The notes under the pieces are model-generated. The model was not told the DNA's origin, searched no databases, and saw only the letters and a list, made by a program, of their open reading frames with translations. Position numbers and translations under genes: made by a program. This document shows positions 37,584-49,324 of a stretch of 64,000 bases of DNA, in pieces (position 1 is the stretch's first letter; every line of letters starts with the position of its first letter). The stretch is from Thunnus maccoyii (lineage: Eukaryota > Chordata > Actinopteri > Scombriformes > Scombridae): assembly GCF_910596095.1 (NCBI RefSeq), contig NC_056550.1, positions 23,680,001 to 23,744,000 on the forward strand, written 5' to 3'.

Positions 37584-40315
37584 AAAAGCTGCCCGGTTTC
37601 TGAACTTTAACCCGCAGTGTAGCACAGTAGCCTCAGCAGTATCTGTAGCGTCCTTTTGAAAAACCCATCCGGACGTGGAACTGATCCGGATGTCAGCGTT
37701 AAACCCACCGCTGAGCACATTTACAGATGCTTCAAAGAAGATTCAGTCTCTTCTTACGCAGATCCAAAGGACAGCCAGTATGTGCTCTAACGAGAGTCGC
37801 CACCAGGGGGAAACAAAACACAGGTTAAGCACCCGGTGGTGCTGCTGATCCTCCTCAGATACAAACACTCATGCACACACACTCCAAACGATGCTCTCCA
37901 AAGGCGACAACATGGAGTAATAACTCATGCACCAGTTGTGTCTTCATAAAGTATTCACTCCAGTGTTTACATTCACTTGTTGGGCAGTTCTGAGAAACGC
38001 CAGGAATCCCTGAAGCGGCTAAACATTCAGCTGAGCATCATTTTAAAAGACACAGCAGGCCTAAAGCTCAAACTTTGCCCAGTGTATGTTTAACACCACT
38101 GGTGCACTACAGTGTTAAGTGGACAGGATTTTTCTGTTTTTTTCCATCTTTGATGACGCCGTTTATCTCTGTCCCCCCTTTTTTATTTTTTTTTAAACAA
38201 AGAAAACTCCACCCTCAGAGCTATAACTCAACTATAACTGCTAAAATCTACTTAAGCTATTTGTGATGCAGTGATTGCATTTCAGGCTTCATGTTTTGCA
38301 TCGACCGGGTGAAAAATAGATGAATTGATGTCATGTGGAGATATGTCTTGAGTAGCTACACTGGAGTTTAATAGCAGAGGAATGTTCATCTGTTGAAAAC
38401 ATCAATAGTAAATGAGCCAGAGCGTGTTTTGGTTTCAGAATTCAGGCATCATTTAATAATGGTTTAGTAATCTTACAAGAAGAAATTCATGATAAGAGCC
38501 AAATACACAAATTTCTCTGCTGACAGTAGCTTCAGTAGTTCATAATGCACCACAGTTTGTTTTTCTTCTGTGTCACCAGTACAGTCACACGTCTAAGCAT
38601 CCTTTTCTCTGAAAAATGAAAGTTACCTGTCGATATTTGAAACAACACTTAGCTCTGTTCTGAAGGTATTTCCATGAATCCCAGAGGTTCTTCCGATAAT
38701 CTGGATGAAAAATTCTTCTTTCTGCTGCACAACAGAAAAAGATATTTAACCCTTTTTTTCCCAAAATTGTTTCCTAATTCAGGCAGCTGGAAATGACATT
38801 TCTCCTTGCTCTTTTTTTGTAAAACAAAAGAAAACTTTGTGTGTACACAAATAACAAAGTAACATCAAAAAAAGACAATTAGAATTTAGACTTTGGTCGT
38901 ATAAATTACCATCATCCATCATCTTTATCTGGATTAGAAAACAGAGTTACAACTTGAGAAACGGGTTAAAAAATCGCAGCAAACTGAATTTGTTTTTCAT
39001 CCAGACGGTTAGAAAAGTCTTCAGGATTCTGTAAATACCTTCAGGACGGAGGTTAGTTGTGTTAAATGACCTGTTAGGTTTTTTTTTATAAGATCATAAA
39101 GTATTTATTTTTCTGGGAATCAGATGCTCTGTGAATTTAATGTAGTGTTGCTACATGAGGGGCATAAAACTGGCGGCTGTAAGACTCAAGATTTGAGTCA
39201 AAGTTATTAAATTTTCTCCACAGAAAAAAAACATAAAAACTTGCTGAACTGCCTAAATGTGTTCTGGGAAATTAAGAGAATTAGTACATTTCACTACAGT
39301 CTGGGAATTTAAGAGAATGAAATAATGTACTCATATAAACTATGAGACATGACATGTAAAAGGAGCTGAGGGTGGAGTTTTCCTGCAAGATTTTTATTTT
39401 GACTTTTTATGAGTCTTGTTCTACCTTTTTCGTTTCATTGTGAGTGAATCGTCTTCTTCTTCTTCTTCTACCCGCGTCCTCCTCACTATCACGGGTGCTC
39501 TCAGCCGACAAAGTGCCAAAAAGGGGGCAGATACAAGATGATGATGATATGGATTTCAGTTATTTCAGTGTGACAGTGAAGCAGCTCGATGCTTTTTCAT
39601 GGTTAGGAAATAGAAACCAAAGGCTTTTATTTGTCAAGTGATCGACTTTTTGCCTATGATCATACTGTTGATGTGTGTCTGGCCCAAACATCCCTGACTG
39701 AGAAGCCTTAGCTTAACAGATCAATTTAAATCAGATGCACTTTTATATAACATGAATGTTCTTGGGTTATATTTTCTTTTGTTATTGACCAAATTAGATT
39801 TCTTTTTTACTTCAAATGTGAAATTCTTTCACTTTTATTTATATCCCCAATGTCCATTCCAATTAGATTTTATAAGCAAATATATATATGTATAAATATA
39901 TTTTTTATATGTAGACGGTGTCAAATCTAATGATACTTTCAAGACTTTGTGTCGTTAAAAGTAAATCATTGAAAGCAGCTGGTTTTGCAGACATTACAGA
40001 ATTGGGGTTTATAAATGAAAAATGGGTGGAAAACGAACTCTGGCTGGCTGGTCCTTGTTCCAGTGCAAAAAAAAAAAAACTCTTTCCACACATGCTTAGC
40101 TATACATTTAGATGACAGTATTACCTGACAGGTTCCTTTTTTTTTTTTTTTTTTTTTTTTTACTTCTGTTGGAAACTTTGCATCATATTTGCCATATTTT
40201 GACATATCTTCGAGGTCTCATGAATGAAACCTTTAAAAGGATTAACTCGCAAAAAAACAAAATAGCTGGGAATATTTTGTTGTGTGATCTCAGTGTTATT
40301 AAAACATAATTAAGG

Positions 40316-40378
40316 TGTGTGTGTGTGAGCGTGTGTGTGTGCGTGTGTGTGTGTGTGCGTGTGCGTGTGTGTGTGTGA
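40316..40378. repeat. GT microsatellite (interrupted)
   Basis: GT run with GAGC and GC interruptions over about 63 bases. Confidence 0.95.
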
Positions 40379-40506
40379 GCCAAAGACGAGCAGGATTAGA
40401 GCCAGCGATTGGATGTCAGAGTTCGCTGTTCAACCCAGACGACGACTTTGTTTATCCCAGGGTTCAGACTAGTATTGAATGGTTTTCTGGGAAAAAAAAA
40501 GGGGGC

Positions 40507-40536
40507 TTGTTGTTGTTGTTGTTGTTGTTGTTGTTG
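40507..40536. repeat. TTG trinucleotide microsatellite
   Basis: About ten TTG units, running into CTG/CTGCCG triplets. Open frames across it are artefacts. Confidence 0.95.
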
Positions 40537-40888
40537 CTGCTGTTGCTGCTGCCGCCTGTAAGCTAATACGAGAACTTTCTATTGGGGCTGCTTCATCCTT
40601 AAAGGCAGCTAAAATATGTTCAGTGTTGGAAAAAAAAAAAAAAGATGCGGTTCTTATTAAATGAGGCAGCGAGATAAAGAACCCTGGGGTAAGCAAATGA
40701 ACACAAACTAGTTGTTTAGAAATCTATATATGTAAATGTAATGATTATGTATCATGACAGGACTTGCAGTGCAAAGTCTAATGTATCAAATTTATTTTAC
40801 AGCAAGAAAAGAATAGTTTAATGACAGTGTTTATATATATATATATATTATATTATATATATGTACATCCTGCCCTCACTCCAAAACA

Positions 40889-40894
40889 AATAAA
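40889..40894 (+). terminator. map3k3: Candidate poly(A) signal of map3k3
   Basis: AATAAA followed by TTGTTTTTGAAATGTTTGTC and GATTGTGTTTTTTTG, a GT/T-rich downstream element. Confidence 0.5.
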
Positions 40895-41073
40895 TTGTTT
40901 TTGAAATGTTTGTCAGATTGTGTTTTTTTGTTCATGCGCAGGAGGACGTTTGTGGCTCGTCCAGACTCAGCGAGTCCGGTAAATGAAAGGACACAGAAGA
41001 CTGAGCTCATTGTTGGCAGTAAGAAGCTACTTGATTGATGCACTCGTTTTTGCCTCCCTCAGTTTGTTTCTTC

Positions 41074-41076
<3 letters not shown>

Positions 41077-41106
<30 letters not shown>
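41077..41106. repeat. CT microsatellite followed by T tract
   Basis: About 15 CT units, then a T run to about 41121. Confidence 0.95.
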
Positions 41107-41114
<8 letters not shown>

Positions 41115-41749
41115 TTTTTTTGCTCTCTCGCTCTTCTCATGAGGGGGAAAAAAAACAGGAGGCAGACACAGGAAGGAGGAGATTTCTACGACCGTGTCTG
41201 GCTGTGAGATGGAAAGAGATTTATATCGAACAAAAAAAGGGCCTTTTTTCTTGAGATTCATTGCTTCTGACAGGTTTTCCTTTTATCGCCTTTATGAATT
41301 GATTCACTCCCTTTTTTTTTTTCCACTGTGTTCATACATAAAAAGCTCGAGTTTCAGGCTGATAACACAGATACAGTTGATAATAAGATTTGAGGGTGTA
41401 GAGTGAAAAATAAAAAGGATCACTTTTATAGTTGTTTGCTGCTGAATGGATGGATGGATTTTCTATTTCCGCAGTCAAGATAGAGACACTGCATGTTCAC
41501 CCTCTTTGTTTTCTCATTTTAGGTGATGGAAATGTTTTTCTCCCCTCGACCTGACAAATCACTTACCGGGAAAACAGAATTAGATTTTATATTAGACATG
41601 ACAGAGAAGTCCTTTATATATAACAAGCCAGAACAGAAGAAGTTGGTTTCTATTACACCTTAAACTTGTCCTTTTGCTCTTTGACCTTTTAGATGTTTCA
41701 TGTCAGAAGAAGAGCAGGTTTCTTTCTTATGTCTCTTGCCGCCACTGCC

Positions 41750-42235
41750 TTAAAGGATAAGTTTACAATTTTTTAAGTCTGTAATGTTAGTGATGGGGGA
41801 CAACAGCAATGTTTTTTGTTTATCTGATGATAATAGGAGGCTTCAGCCGTCTGAGTTAGTCAAATAAAGTGGAGATCTTTCACAATTACAGTCTTTTAGT
41901 ACAGTCTATTCAGCTGCAGTGGAAGGATCATAACAAAAAGAGGGAATCTGGCATTAAAAAGACTGTAACTTTGCAAGATATTGACTTGATTAAACTAATT
42001 TTTATGGCTGAAGCTTCATATTAGCTTCAAATAAATAAATACATTATTGCACAGAAGGGGGGCTGTGGATTTTGTCCCCCATCACTTACATTGTAAGTGC
42101 ATTATGAAGGGATTTTCTAATGGTCGGTAGGAACAGGAGGAATGATTACAGCAAGAAAAACATGTTTCAATGCTCATTTGTGCTCCTGACTGTTGTTATA
42201 AGACAGACATGAAAAGTTGTGAATCCGTCCTTTAA
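41750..42235. repeat. Foldback MITE, copy b
   Basis: Starts TTAAAGGATAAGTTTACAAT and ends GAATCCGTCCTTTAA. It has AAAAAGAGGGAATCTGGCAT, CTGTGGATTTTGTCCCCCAT and GAACAGGAGGAATGATTACA. The left arm is shortened compared with copy c. Confidence 0.75.
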
Positions 42236-43309
42236 TCATTGTGCCCTGGATGTGACGTATTCTTTGTATCTTCAGGAATGTATACTCACAGAGGGAGAAC
42301 AGTCACAATCACCACAAATCACATTTTGCTAAACCTCAAGCTGTAAAACCTTATGATTTTTTTTTTTTTTTATAATACCCTCTGACACATAACCAGTCAT
42401 ATTTAAAGATTTGAAGACTTGAGCTGGTTTCAACAGTTTAACAGAGCAGTTTACAGTGTGTGTGTGTTTGTGTTTGTAGGTTTGTGAGGTATGCGGTTGT
42501 GTCTGTGTGGTATATTTGGGCCCCAGCATTCCTGCTGACAGGCAGGCTGGAGCTTCGGGCCTGAACCGGCTCTCCACCGGCACCTCTTTGTGGCTGCGCT
42601 CTGTTTGGACCCAGTGGTGCTGAGTCATATAGGCGGCCTGTCTGTCCCAGTTAAGCCCCCCTGATTTCCATCACAACCCCATTCCCAACATGGCCTTGCT
42701 GCTACAGAACCACCACCCAAGTATTAAGCTGGAGAATTAATGATGCCGTGAAGAAGTTTAGATGTGTTCCATAAAGCCAATTTATAAATCAAGAGTTAGT
42801 ATTCTGGATTAAGGCCTACTCCTGGTTTAATTCGCCCCCCCTCTGTCCGGGAAACGGGCGCTCGATGTAGCGTTGAAGGCGGCGCTGAGACGGTCGTATT
42901 TCCAGCTCGTTCAGTCAGGATTCAATTTGGTTTGTGGCCATTTCAGCCATCAGTAGAGGTTGAGGGATGGCAGCTGAGAGGTTCACACTGGGGAGGGGGG
43001 GAGGATTCTGGGTGTAAAATGCCAAAGAGCACAAAGCAAGAGTTGAGTGTTATGCAGTCAAACTTAGTTGGCAGCCATGTTGCGTTGGCTTGAGATCAGT
43101 CTGGAACCAGCAGCATTAAGATTCAGCCCCTCAACCTCTTTTCCCCTTGTAAGCCCCCGACGAACGAGGCGATCTCCTCATGTTGGACACATGAATCAGC
43201 TGTTTGACTTGGCCCTTCGGTGACTCCAGCAGAGGGAGGAGAGCGAAAAGTCTGCGCCACCCCCCTTTCTTCTCTGCCTGTGTGTGCATGTTTAATGTTC
43301 AGGACATAT

Positions 43310-43510
43310 TACCTCAGTGACCAGATCTGAGGCAACGGCCACGATTGTCTAAAAAATCCAGAGGGCCGAAACAATCGATGTCACCTTAATGATGCGACCG
43401 TGCCATTAATCCTTAGAGACGGAGCCTTTTAAACTCAACAAATCTCTGCCAGACTTAGAGCGTGCCATCTCGTTTAACCTCTTTTAACAGAGACCAATTG
43501 GGATTCAAGA
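43310..43510. promoter_or_regulatory. Candidate conserved noncoding block upstream of gfap
   Basis: Mixed-composition, non-repetitive sequence (for example ACAATCGATGTCACCTTAAT and GACCAATTGGGATT) with homeobox- and CCAAT-like words, lying in an AT-rich, MITE-rich spacer. The call rests on texture only. Confidence 0.25.
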
Positions 43511-43849
43511 CACTGTGTTGTTGTTTTTCTTCCTCATTAGAGACAACACTCAGAGGCCAGATAGTAAAGTCATACGAGGCTTTTATTCACTGTCTCCCAG
43601 TACCACTGGTTTCCACTCCCTGTGTTTTTATGAGCCAGTAACAAAGAAGTCCTTTATGTCCCACTGCTGTTGTGGTTTTACTACCTGTTGGAAACAAAGT
43701 TAAATCACTAGCTTCATCTTCTTAACTATAAATAATGTAGGAATTCAAATTTACAATTTTGTTTCAGATATTTGGATGTATTTTCCCTTCTGCTACTGGT
43801 TTCCATTTCTGAAAACTCTTGACCCTTGGTTGAGATATTGGTAACCCTT

Positions 43850-44466
43850 CAGAGGATGGGTTCACAATTTTTCAAGTCTTTCTTAAAACAACAGTCAGGA
43901 GCCCAAATAAACATTGAAACATGTTTTTCTTGCTGTAATCATTCCTCCTGTTCATACTGACCATCAGAAGATCACTTCATAATGCACTTACAATGGAAGT
44001 GATGGGGGCCAAAATCCACAGTCCTCCCTCTGTGCAAAAATGTATTTAAATGTTTATCTGAAGCTGATATGAAGCTTCAGTGTCCAAATGAGTCAAATCA
44101 AGCAGATATCTTTCAACGTTACAGTCTTTTTAGTGCAAAAGTTCCTCTTTTTGTTACTATACTTCCACCGCAGCTCAACAGGGAAACACTGTCCGAGGAA
44201 ACAAAAAGAGGGAATTTGATGCTAAAATGACTGTAAATGTGTCAGATATCCACTTGATATGACTAACTCAGATTGATGAAGCCTCATATAAGCTTCACAT
44301 CAACTTTTAATGACTATGTGGACACACTGTGGATTTTGTCCCCCATCACTTACATGGAAAGCACATTTGAAGGGGATCTTTTAACAGCCAGTATGAACAG
44401 GAGGAATGATTACAGCGAGGAAAACCTCTTTCACTGTTTATATGGACACCTGACTGCTGTTTTAAA
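43850..44466. repeat. Foldback (palindromic) MITE, copy c
   Basis: The left arm (43858-44035) and right arm (44330-44466) are inverted copies. For example AATCATTCCTCCTGTTCATA matches, inverted, GAACAGGAGGAATGATTACA, and AAGTGATGGGGGCCAAAATC matches, inverted, GATTTTGTCCCCCATCACTT. The centre also folds, around ACTTCCACCGCAGCTCAACA. No coding. The right end touches the next MITE. Confidence 0.8.
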
Positions 44467-44823
44467 GGACCAGTGTGTAAGATTTAGTGGCATCTAGTGG
44501 TGAGATTGCAGATTGCAACCAACTGAATACCCCCTCCTCTCAACCCGTCCCTTTCAAGCATGCAGGAGAACCTGTGTTGCCCATGAAAAACACAAAAGGC
44601 CCTCTCTAGAGCCAACATACATTCTGGGCCACTGTAGAAACATGGCGGTGCAACATGGCGGGCTCCATGGAGGAGGACCCACTCCCTATGTAGATGTAAA
44701 AGGCTCATTTTAAGGTAACAAAAACACAAATTCTGTTATTTTCATGGGATTATACACAATTTAAACATACTTATAAATATTCTATTCCATTTCTGCCAAT
44801 GGATCCCCGAAATATTACACGCT
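44467..44823 (+). repeat. MITE with CCAGTGTGTAAGATTTAG terminus
   Basis: Begins ACCAGTGTGTAAGATTTAGT and GGCATCTAGTGGTGAG. Inside are AGGCCCTCTCTAGAGCCAAC, AACATGGCGGTGCAACATGG and CTCCCTATGTAGATGTAAAA, and it ends in an inverted form near AATATTACACGCTG. A reverse copy begins at 63701. A common fish repeat type. Confidence 0.8.
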
Positions 44824-45389
44824 GATTCTATAAGACTTATAAACAGTATATAAACAGTTGATAAATGATTTAAAACCTACCATAATGTAGTTTCAATCTC
44901 ATATACGTAAGTGTTTATTAATGTATTTGTTAACTACTATAACTCCTGCTGTGGGTGGAGGCTGCAATATAAACTCATAACAAACTTAAAATAACAAAGT
45001 TGTAATAATATATAAAATAATATAAAATATGTCTTAATTGGAGAAGTAATAATTGCTGACAAATACTGTGCATTTATAAACACTTAAACTACATTATACT
45101 GTGTTGTAAATGTCTGCTTATGAATGTTAAATAGGGGGACTTACTGAGTTATTTAATGCACCAGATTGAACATCAACTCTGAATTACATGTTAAAGTTAT
45201 ATTTGTCTCCAGTAAACTGATTTTCATACTGAACAGAAATAAATGGAGACTAATGGCTTCCTGAAATGACACAAATATATCTGAAGTTCAAAATTCTTTG
45301 TTAACGAGCGAGTAACTTAGTAATAAATGAGGAAAAACACACTGATGTCAAATGTCTTGACGGTGGTTGTGTCAAAGGAATCTAATTAT

Positions 45390-45790
45390 TCTTATCTTCA
45401 GGGATGCAAACATGCAAATGCAGAGCAGACAATCAGTCGCAATCTCATCTCCGCACATCTCCTCAAACTCTCCTCATAAAAAAAGAAGTCAGAAAAAGAT
45501 CAGCTGAAGCGCTCTGACGTCGCCAGCCCTGCGGTTGTCAAGGTAATGGATGAAAATGGTTTTGTAACGCAGCCTGTGTTAGTCCTCTCAGAGTTCAGAT
45601 TAGGTCTACACCCCCTCCCCTCCTTCCTCAACCCACTCCTCCCCGCCTCTACCATCCATCTGTCTTCACAGCCAATAAGACGTCTAATAAACCGAGCACA
45701 GTGAACACCCCAGAGGCCTGCAGTCTCACTGGAGCCTCGGCTACTCTCTACCTCGGCTGTAATAAAAGCCTACATGTGTGCCCGCACGTT
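45390..45790 (+). promoter_or_regulatory. gfap: Candidate gfap upstream enhancer
   Basis: Non-repetitive block about 2 kb upstream of gfap with an octamer-like ATGCAAAT (45413-45420), a CRE-like CTGACGTCGC near 45515, CCAATAAGAC near 45672 and GC-rich stretches. Role inferred from motifs and position; no activity is visible. Confidence 0.25.
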
Positions 45791-46419
45791 TAATGGGCCA
45801 ACAAATGTAGATATACAGTGGTGTGTAAAGCTGTTTTATCATGTTGCCAAGATAACAGGTTTAAAAAATGTGGTGAATACAAGAAATCATCCATGTTGCC
45901 TTGGTTAATCATTGGCTTTGGTGCTTTTTATTGGCATATTACAATATTAGTGCAACATGTTTAATTTTGTGCACACAGTTCTTTTCTTGTAAGGAAAGAG
46001 AATTATGTTCAAAGTGCAACAAATAACAGTAACGTTATTCTAATGATAGTTTAGTTATGATAATTTGTCTGTTTATAACTTTTGTTTGTGACATAGTATG
46101 CATGAAAACTGACACTTGCTGCCACAAAGTTGCATTTTCTGTAAATAATTTCTCTTTTTCACAGCGCAAAAAGCGATTTCCCCTCAAAATATGATATTTT
46201 ACAGCCATATTATGTTGAAGGATAAAGTTTGAAAGAAGCCTGACTGTTTGGCAATAAAATGTTATTGTACATATGCACAAATGCACAGAACCATGCAACT
46301 TTATCTGCTTTATTTCCTTTTTTATCTACTATGTATAAGTATATCCATATTTTTACTTATATTTTACATTGTTCTTATCTGCACAGATGGTAATAATAGC
46401 ATGCTCTATCCATATTGTC

Positions 46420-46420
46420 C

Positions 46421-46478
<58 letters not shown>
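46420..46478. repeat. ATCT tetranucleotide microsatellite
   Basis: About 14 perfect ATCT units, probably highly variable in length. Confidence 0.97.
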
Positions 46479-47443
46479 ATTCATGACTGTAATATTGTTT
46501 TATTATATAAAACAATGTATTAACAGCCATTGAGCAGCCAAACATTTATCTTCAGTGAAGTAATTTTGCAGTATTTAGTCTCCTTTAATATTATATGAAG
46601 TATTTTAACTGCTACAGTGTTTTTCGTGGTCAGTATGGTTTATGCAAAGTGTTAGTTTCCAAATAATAAACCAAATATTACAGCAGGAACACTTGGCAGG
46701 GAAACATTTAGGGTTATTCCTTGAAGAAATTTAACATAGTTTTATCTATTATTTGTTTATTACCATCTATTTGACCAAAAACTTCTAAAAATACAAACAA
46801 ATATTATGAATATTACTTAAAAATGTGACCTAATTTCATGATAAGTTATTCCCGTTAGAGTAAGCAGGTGTTTAGTGAATACTTGTAAGCAGTTATGTCC
46901 TTTATTATGTAACTTTGCCAAAAACTGCCATCCGAAGAGAAGAGACAACAGTCTAAGTCTAATTATCTGCTTCATCCACCAATCTGCTGTTGCTTTCTTT
47001 GATAAAGAAGTGAAGATATCTTCCCAGCAGCTCCATCCTTTTTGTTCAATCAAACTCTGTTTCTGTTTTTGTTGAGAGTGCATGTGTGGTCAGGTTTGAA
47101 TCGGTGGCCCAGACTCGGTCACACAAATTCCTTTTCATTCAGCTGGAACAGAAAGAAAGAGAGAAAAGACAAAACGGGGTGAAAGTAAGAGTGAGAGAGA
47201 GAGAGAGAGTGAGTCAGAGGCCAGGGAGAAGGGGAGGAGAGGGTGGTGGTGATGGTTCGGGGGGGGGGAGACGGAGAAAGCCAAGAGACATTTGTTGTTG
47301 AGTGGACGAGCACAGACAATCCCTGGCACACAGCTTTTTGAGTGTCATATAAACCACCCCTTCGCTCTCCCTTTTTGTCCCTTTCACTGCCTGCCACCCT
47401 CCCTTCTCCCTGCCCCACCCTGTGGTCTCTCTGCTTTGGACTT

Positions 47444-47457
47444 GGGGGGGGGGGGGG
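47444..47457 (+). repeat. gfap: G14 homopolymer in gfap proximal promoter
   Basis: Fourteen Gs ending 11 bases before the TATA box. A G10 run lies at 47259-47268. Such runs are length-unstable and can form quadruplex DNA. Confidence 0.9.
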
Positions 47458-47468
47458 TTGCCTGCTTC

Positions 47469-47476
47469 TATAAAAG
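47469..47476 (+). promoter_or_regulatory. gfap: gfap TATA box
   Basis: TATAAAAG lies 44 bases upstream of the ATG at 47513. With usual spacing, transcription would start near 47500 and leave a 5' UTR of only about 10-15 nt. Human GFAP also has a very short 5' UTR (from memory). Confidence 0.75.
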
Positions 47477-47512
47477 CCCCGTTTGTGCCCTGAGTGAGCT
47501 TCATTTCCCATC

Positions 47513-48027
47513 ATGGAGAGTCAGAGAGTCCAGTCCTCTTACAGGAAGCGTTTCGGGCCCCAGGGCTCGAGCGGCTCAGGAGTCAGAATTAGCAGCCTTT
47601 CTTCCGGTCGCCTCTCCTGGCATGGCACCCCTCGCACCCACTCCAGCCCGGTCTCCCGGATCTCTCTTGGCTCGGCCAACACAGCCCTGCTCCTGGGGAG
47701 CCCCGGGGACCGGCTGGACTTCTCAGCTGACTCCCTGATGAAGGCCCAGTACAAGGAGACACGTACCAACGAGAAGATGGAGATGATGGGCCTGAATGAC
47801 CGCTTTGCGAGCTACATCGAGAAGGTGCGGCTGTTGGAGCAGCAGAACAAGGTGCTGGTGGCGGAGCTGAACCAGCTGAAGGGGAAGGAGCCCAGCCGCC
47901 TGGGAGACATCTACCAGGAGGAGCTGAGAGACCTGCGGAGGCAAGTGGACGGTCTCACCGCCGGCAAGGCCCGTCTGGAGATAGAGAGGGACAACCTGGC
48001 TGCAGATGTGTCCACGCTCAAGCAGAG
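47513..48027 (+). CDS. gfap: gfap exon 1 (head, coil 1A, coil 1B start)
   Basis: 515 nt from the ATG to donor GTAGGA. The start is chosen because it gives MESQR and follows the TATA box at the right distance. Carries the head and the [13 protein letters not shown] motif. Ends in phase 2. Confidence 0.97.
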
Positions 48028-49287
48028 GTAGGAGGAAACAGGGTGGAGGATCATGCATATCGTAGTAAGACCTCTATGTCTCTTCTTAACTCTTCTATGA
48101 TGCAAGTGACCCTTTATTGCTTCTTATTTTGATGATAAAAGAAAATTTATGTTACAGTTGGTGCTCGAGAAATGAGCTGAATAGCTAAAATATAAATATA
48201 GAAAGATTCTTGTACAGTTTTGTATATGATATAAAGTAGAGATGTAATGTATAAACCATAACCAAAGAACTTATCAGCATAAAGAAAGTTTAAATCAACT
48301 TAGAAAGGAGGGGAGGGGTACTACACTCCCTCCTGAGTTGTCTCTTCTGTTACATATGTGGGTTTTATACACTGAATTTCAGTTTTTTGTGTAGTTTTTT
48401 TTAAATTTTCTTGTTGTTTGTTTCAGTTTTTGTGTGTGTAAGTTTTGCATCTCAGTGGTTCAAAGCAAGTAAAGGTATTAAAGTATTAACGGTTGCTCAC
48501 AAATTCAGCCGCTTTCGGTCAACTTGGCTTCGGTTCAATCTCGATGCTGTGCACTTGGTTTTGCTTTGAGATTTTAGTCAAATACTCGGCGCATAAAAAG
48601 TTCAGTTTGACAAGATTTGAGGTCTCACGGTACAAAATGAGACAAATTCGTTACATAGCGGAAGTTTTTTGGGGGTTTTTTTCTTTTTCTTTAATGCATT
48701 TATATGCAGATTCGGTTTTGTCTCTGATTCGTTGGAATGCAGACCACTGTGAGCTGCCCGAGCTTTACTCCTGGATCCCTCTTTACAAACTTGATCCTGA
48801 CTGAACCCCTCGCCGCCATTGAGTGAGTGCGGAGGAATGAGGCGCACACAATGGTAGCCCTCCACAAAGGGAGCAAACAGCCAGGCAGATGTTCTCTTCT
48901 TCCCTGTTACTCCAAAACATCGATTCACTGCACTGTTGCGAGGCTTTTATTTTTTTAATTTAAGTTGCACACGTGATATGAATCTATAATTTAATTTAGA
49001 CTAGAGAATAAGTAATTGAAAGTCTACTTCGGACTCCTCTGTAGCCTCCGATTAACACACAGCTGCTGGTCCCCTCAAAGAAAAGAAAGTGAATAGTGAT
49101 GACCGTGGCTGAGTGGGTCAAAGGTCACTTTTGTGATTCCTTGAACCACTCCATTCAGCCAACTCTGCATGCAGCTGTACAGATGTTACCCCCCCCAAAG
49201 TGTGAGCATTTATGTTTCTACGTCTCTGGGTGTATGGCAGATGGATTGCAGGGTGGTGTGTGTCAGCGTTTGAGGCTGAGGATGGAT

Positions 49288-49324
<37 letters not shown>

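Larger units (their letters stand above)
37584..40915 (+). other. map3k3: Probable map3k3 3' UTR
   Basis: About 3.3 kb with no protein-like frame between the stop and the poly(A) candidate at 40889. It holds T23 near 40138-40160, GT (40316-40378) and TTG (40507-40536) microsatellites and a TA run near 40832-40862. The real end could be earlier; the extent is inferred. Confidence 0.5.
40920..47100. other. map3k3-gfap spacer; no gene seen
   Basis: No protein-like frame recognised. It contains two foldback MITEs and one other MITE (listed), a possible palindromic element at 44838-45120, the ATCT microsatellite at 46420-46478, and non-repetitive GC-richer blocks near 42480-43520 and 45390-45790 that may hold regulatory DNA. 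Confidence 0.5.

Noticed and set aside
47119..47514. 131-codon minus-strand frame upstream of gfap
   Set aside because: Low-complexity Ser/Pro/His sequence from GA- and G-rich promoter DNA.
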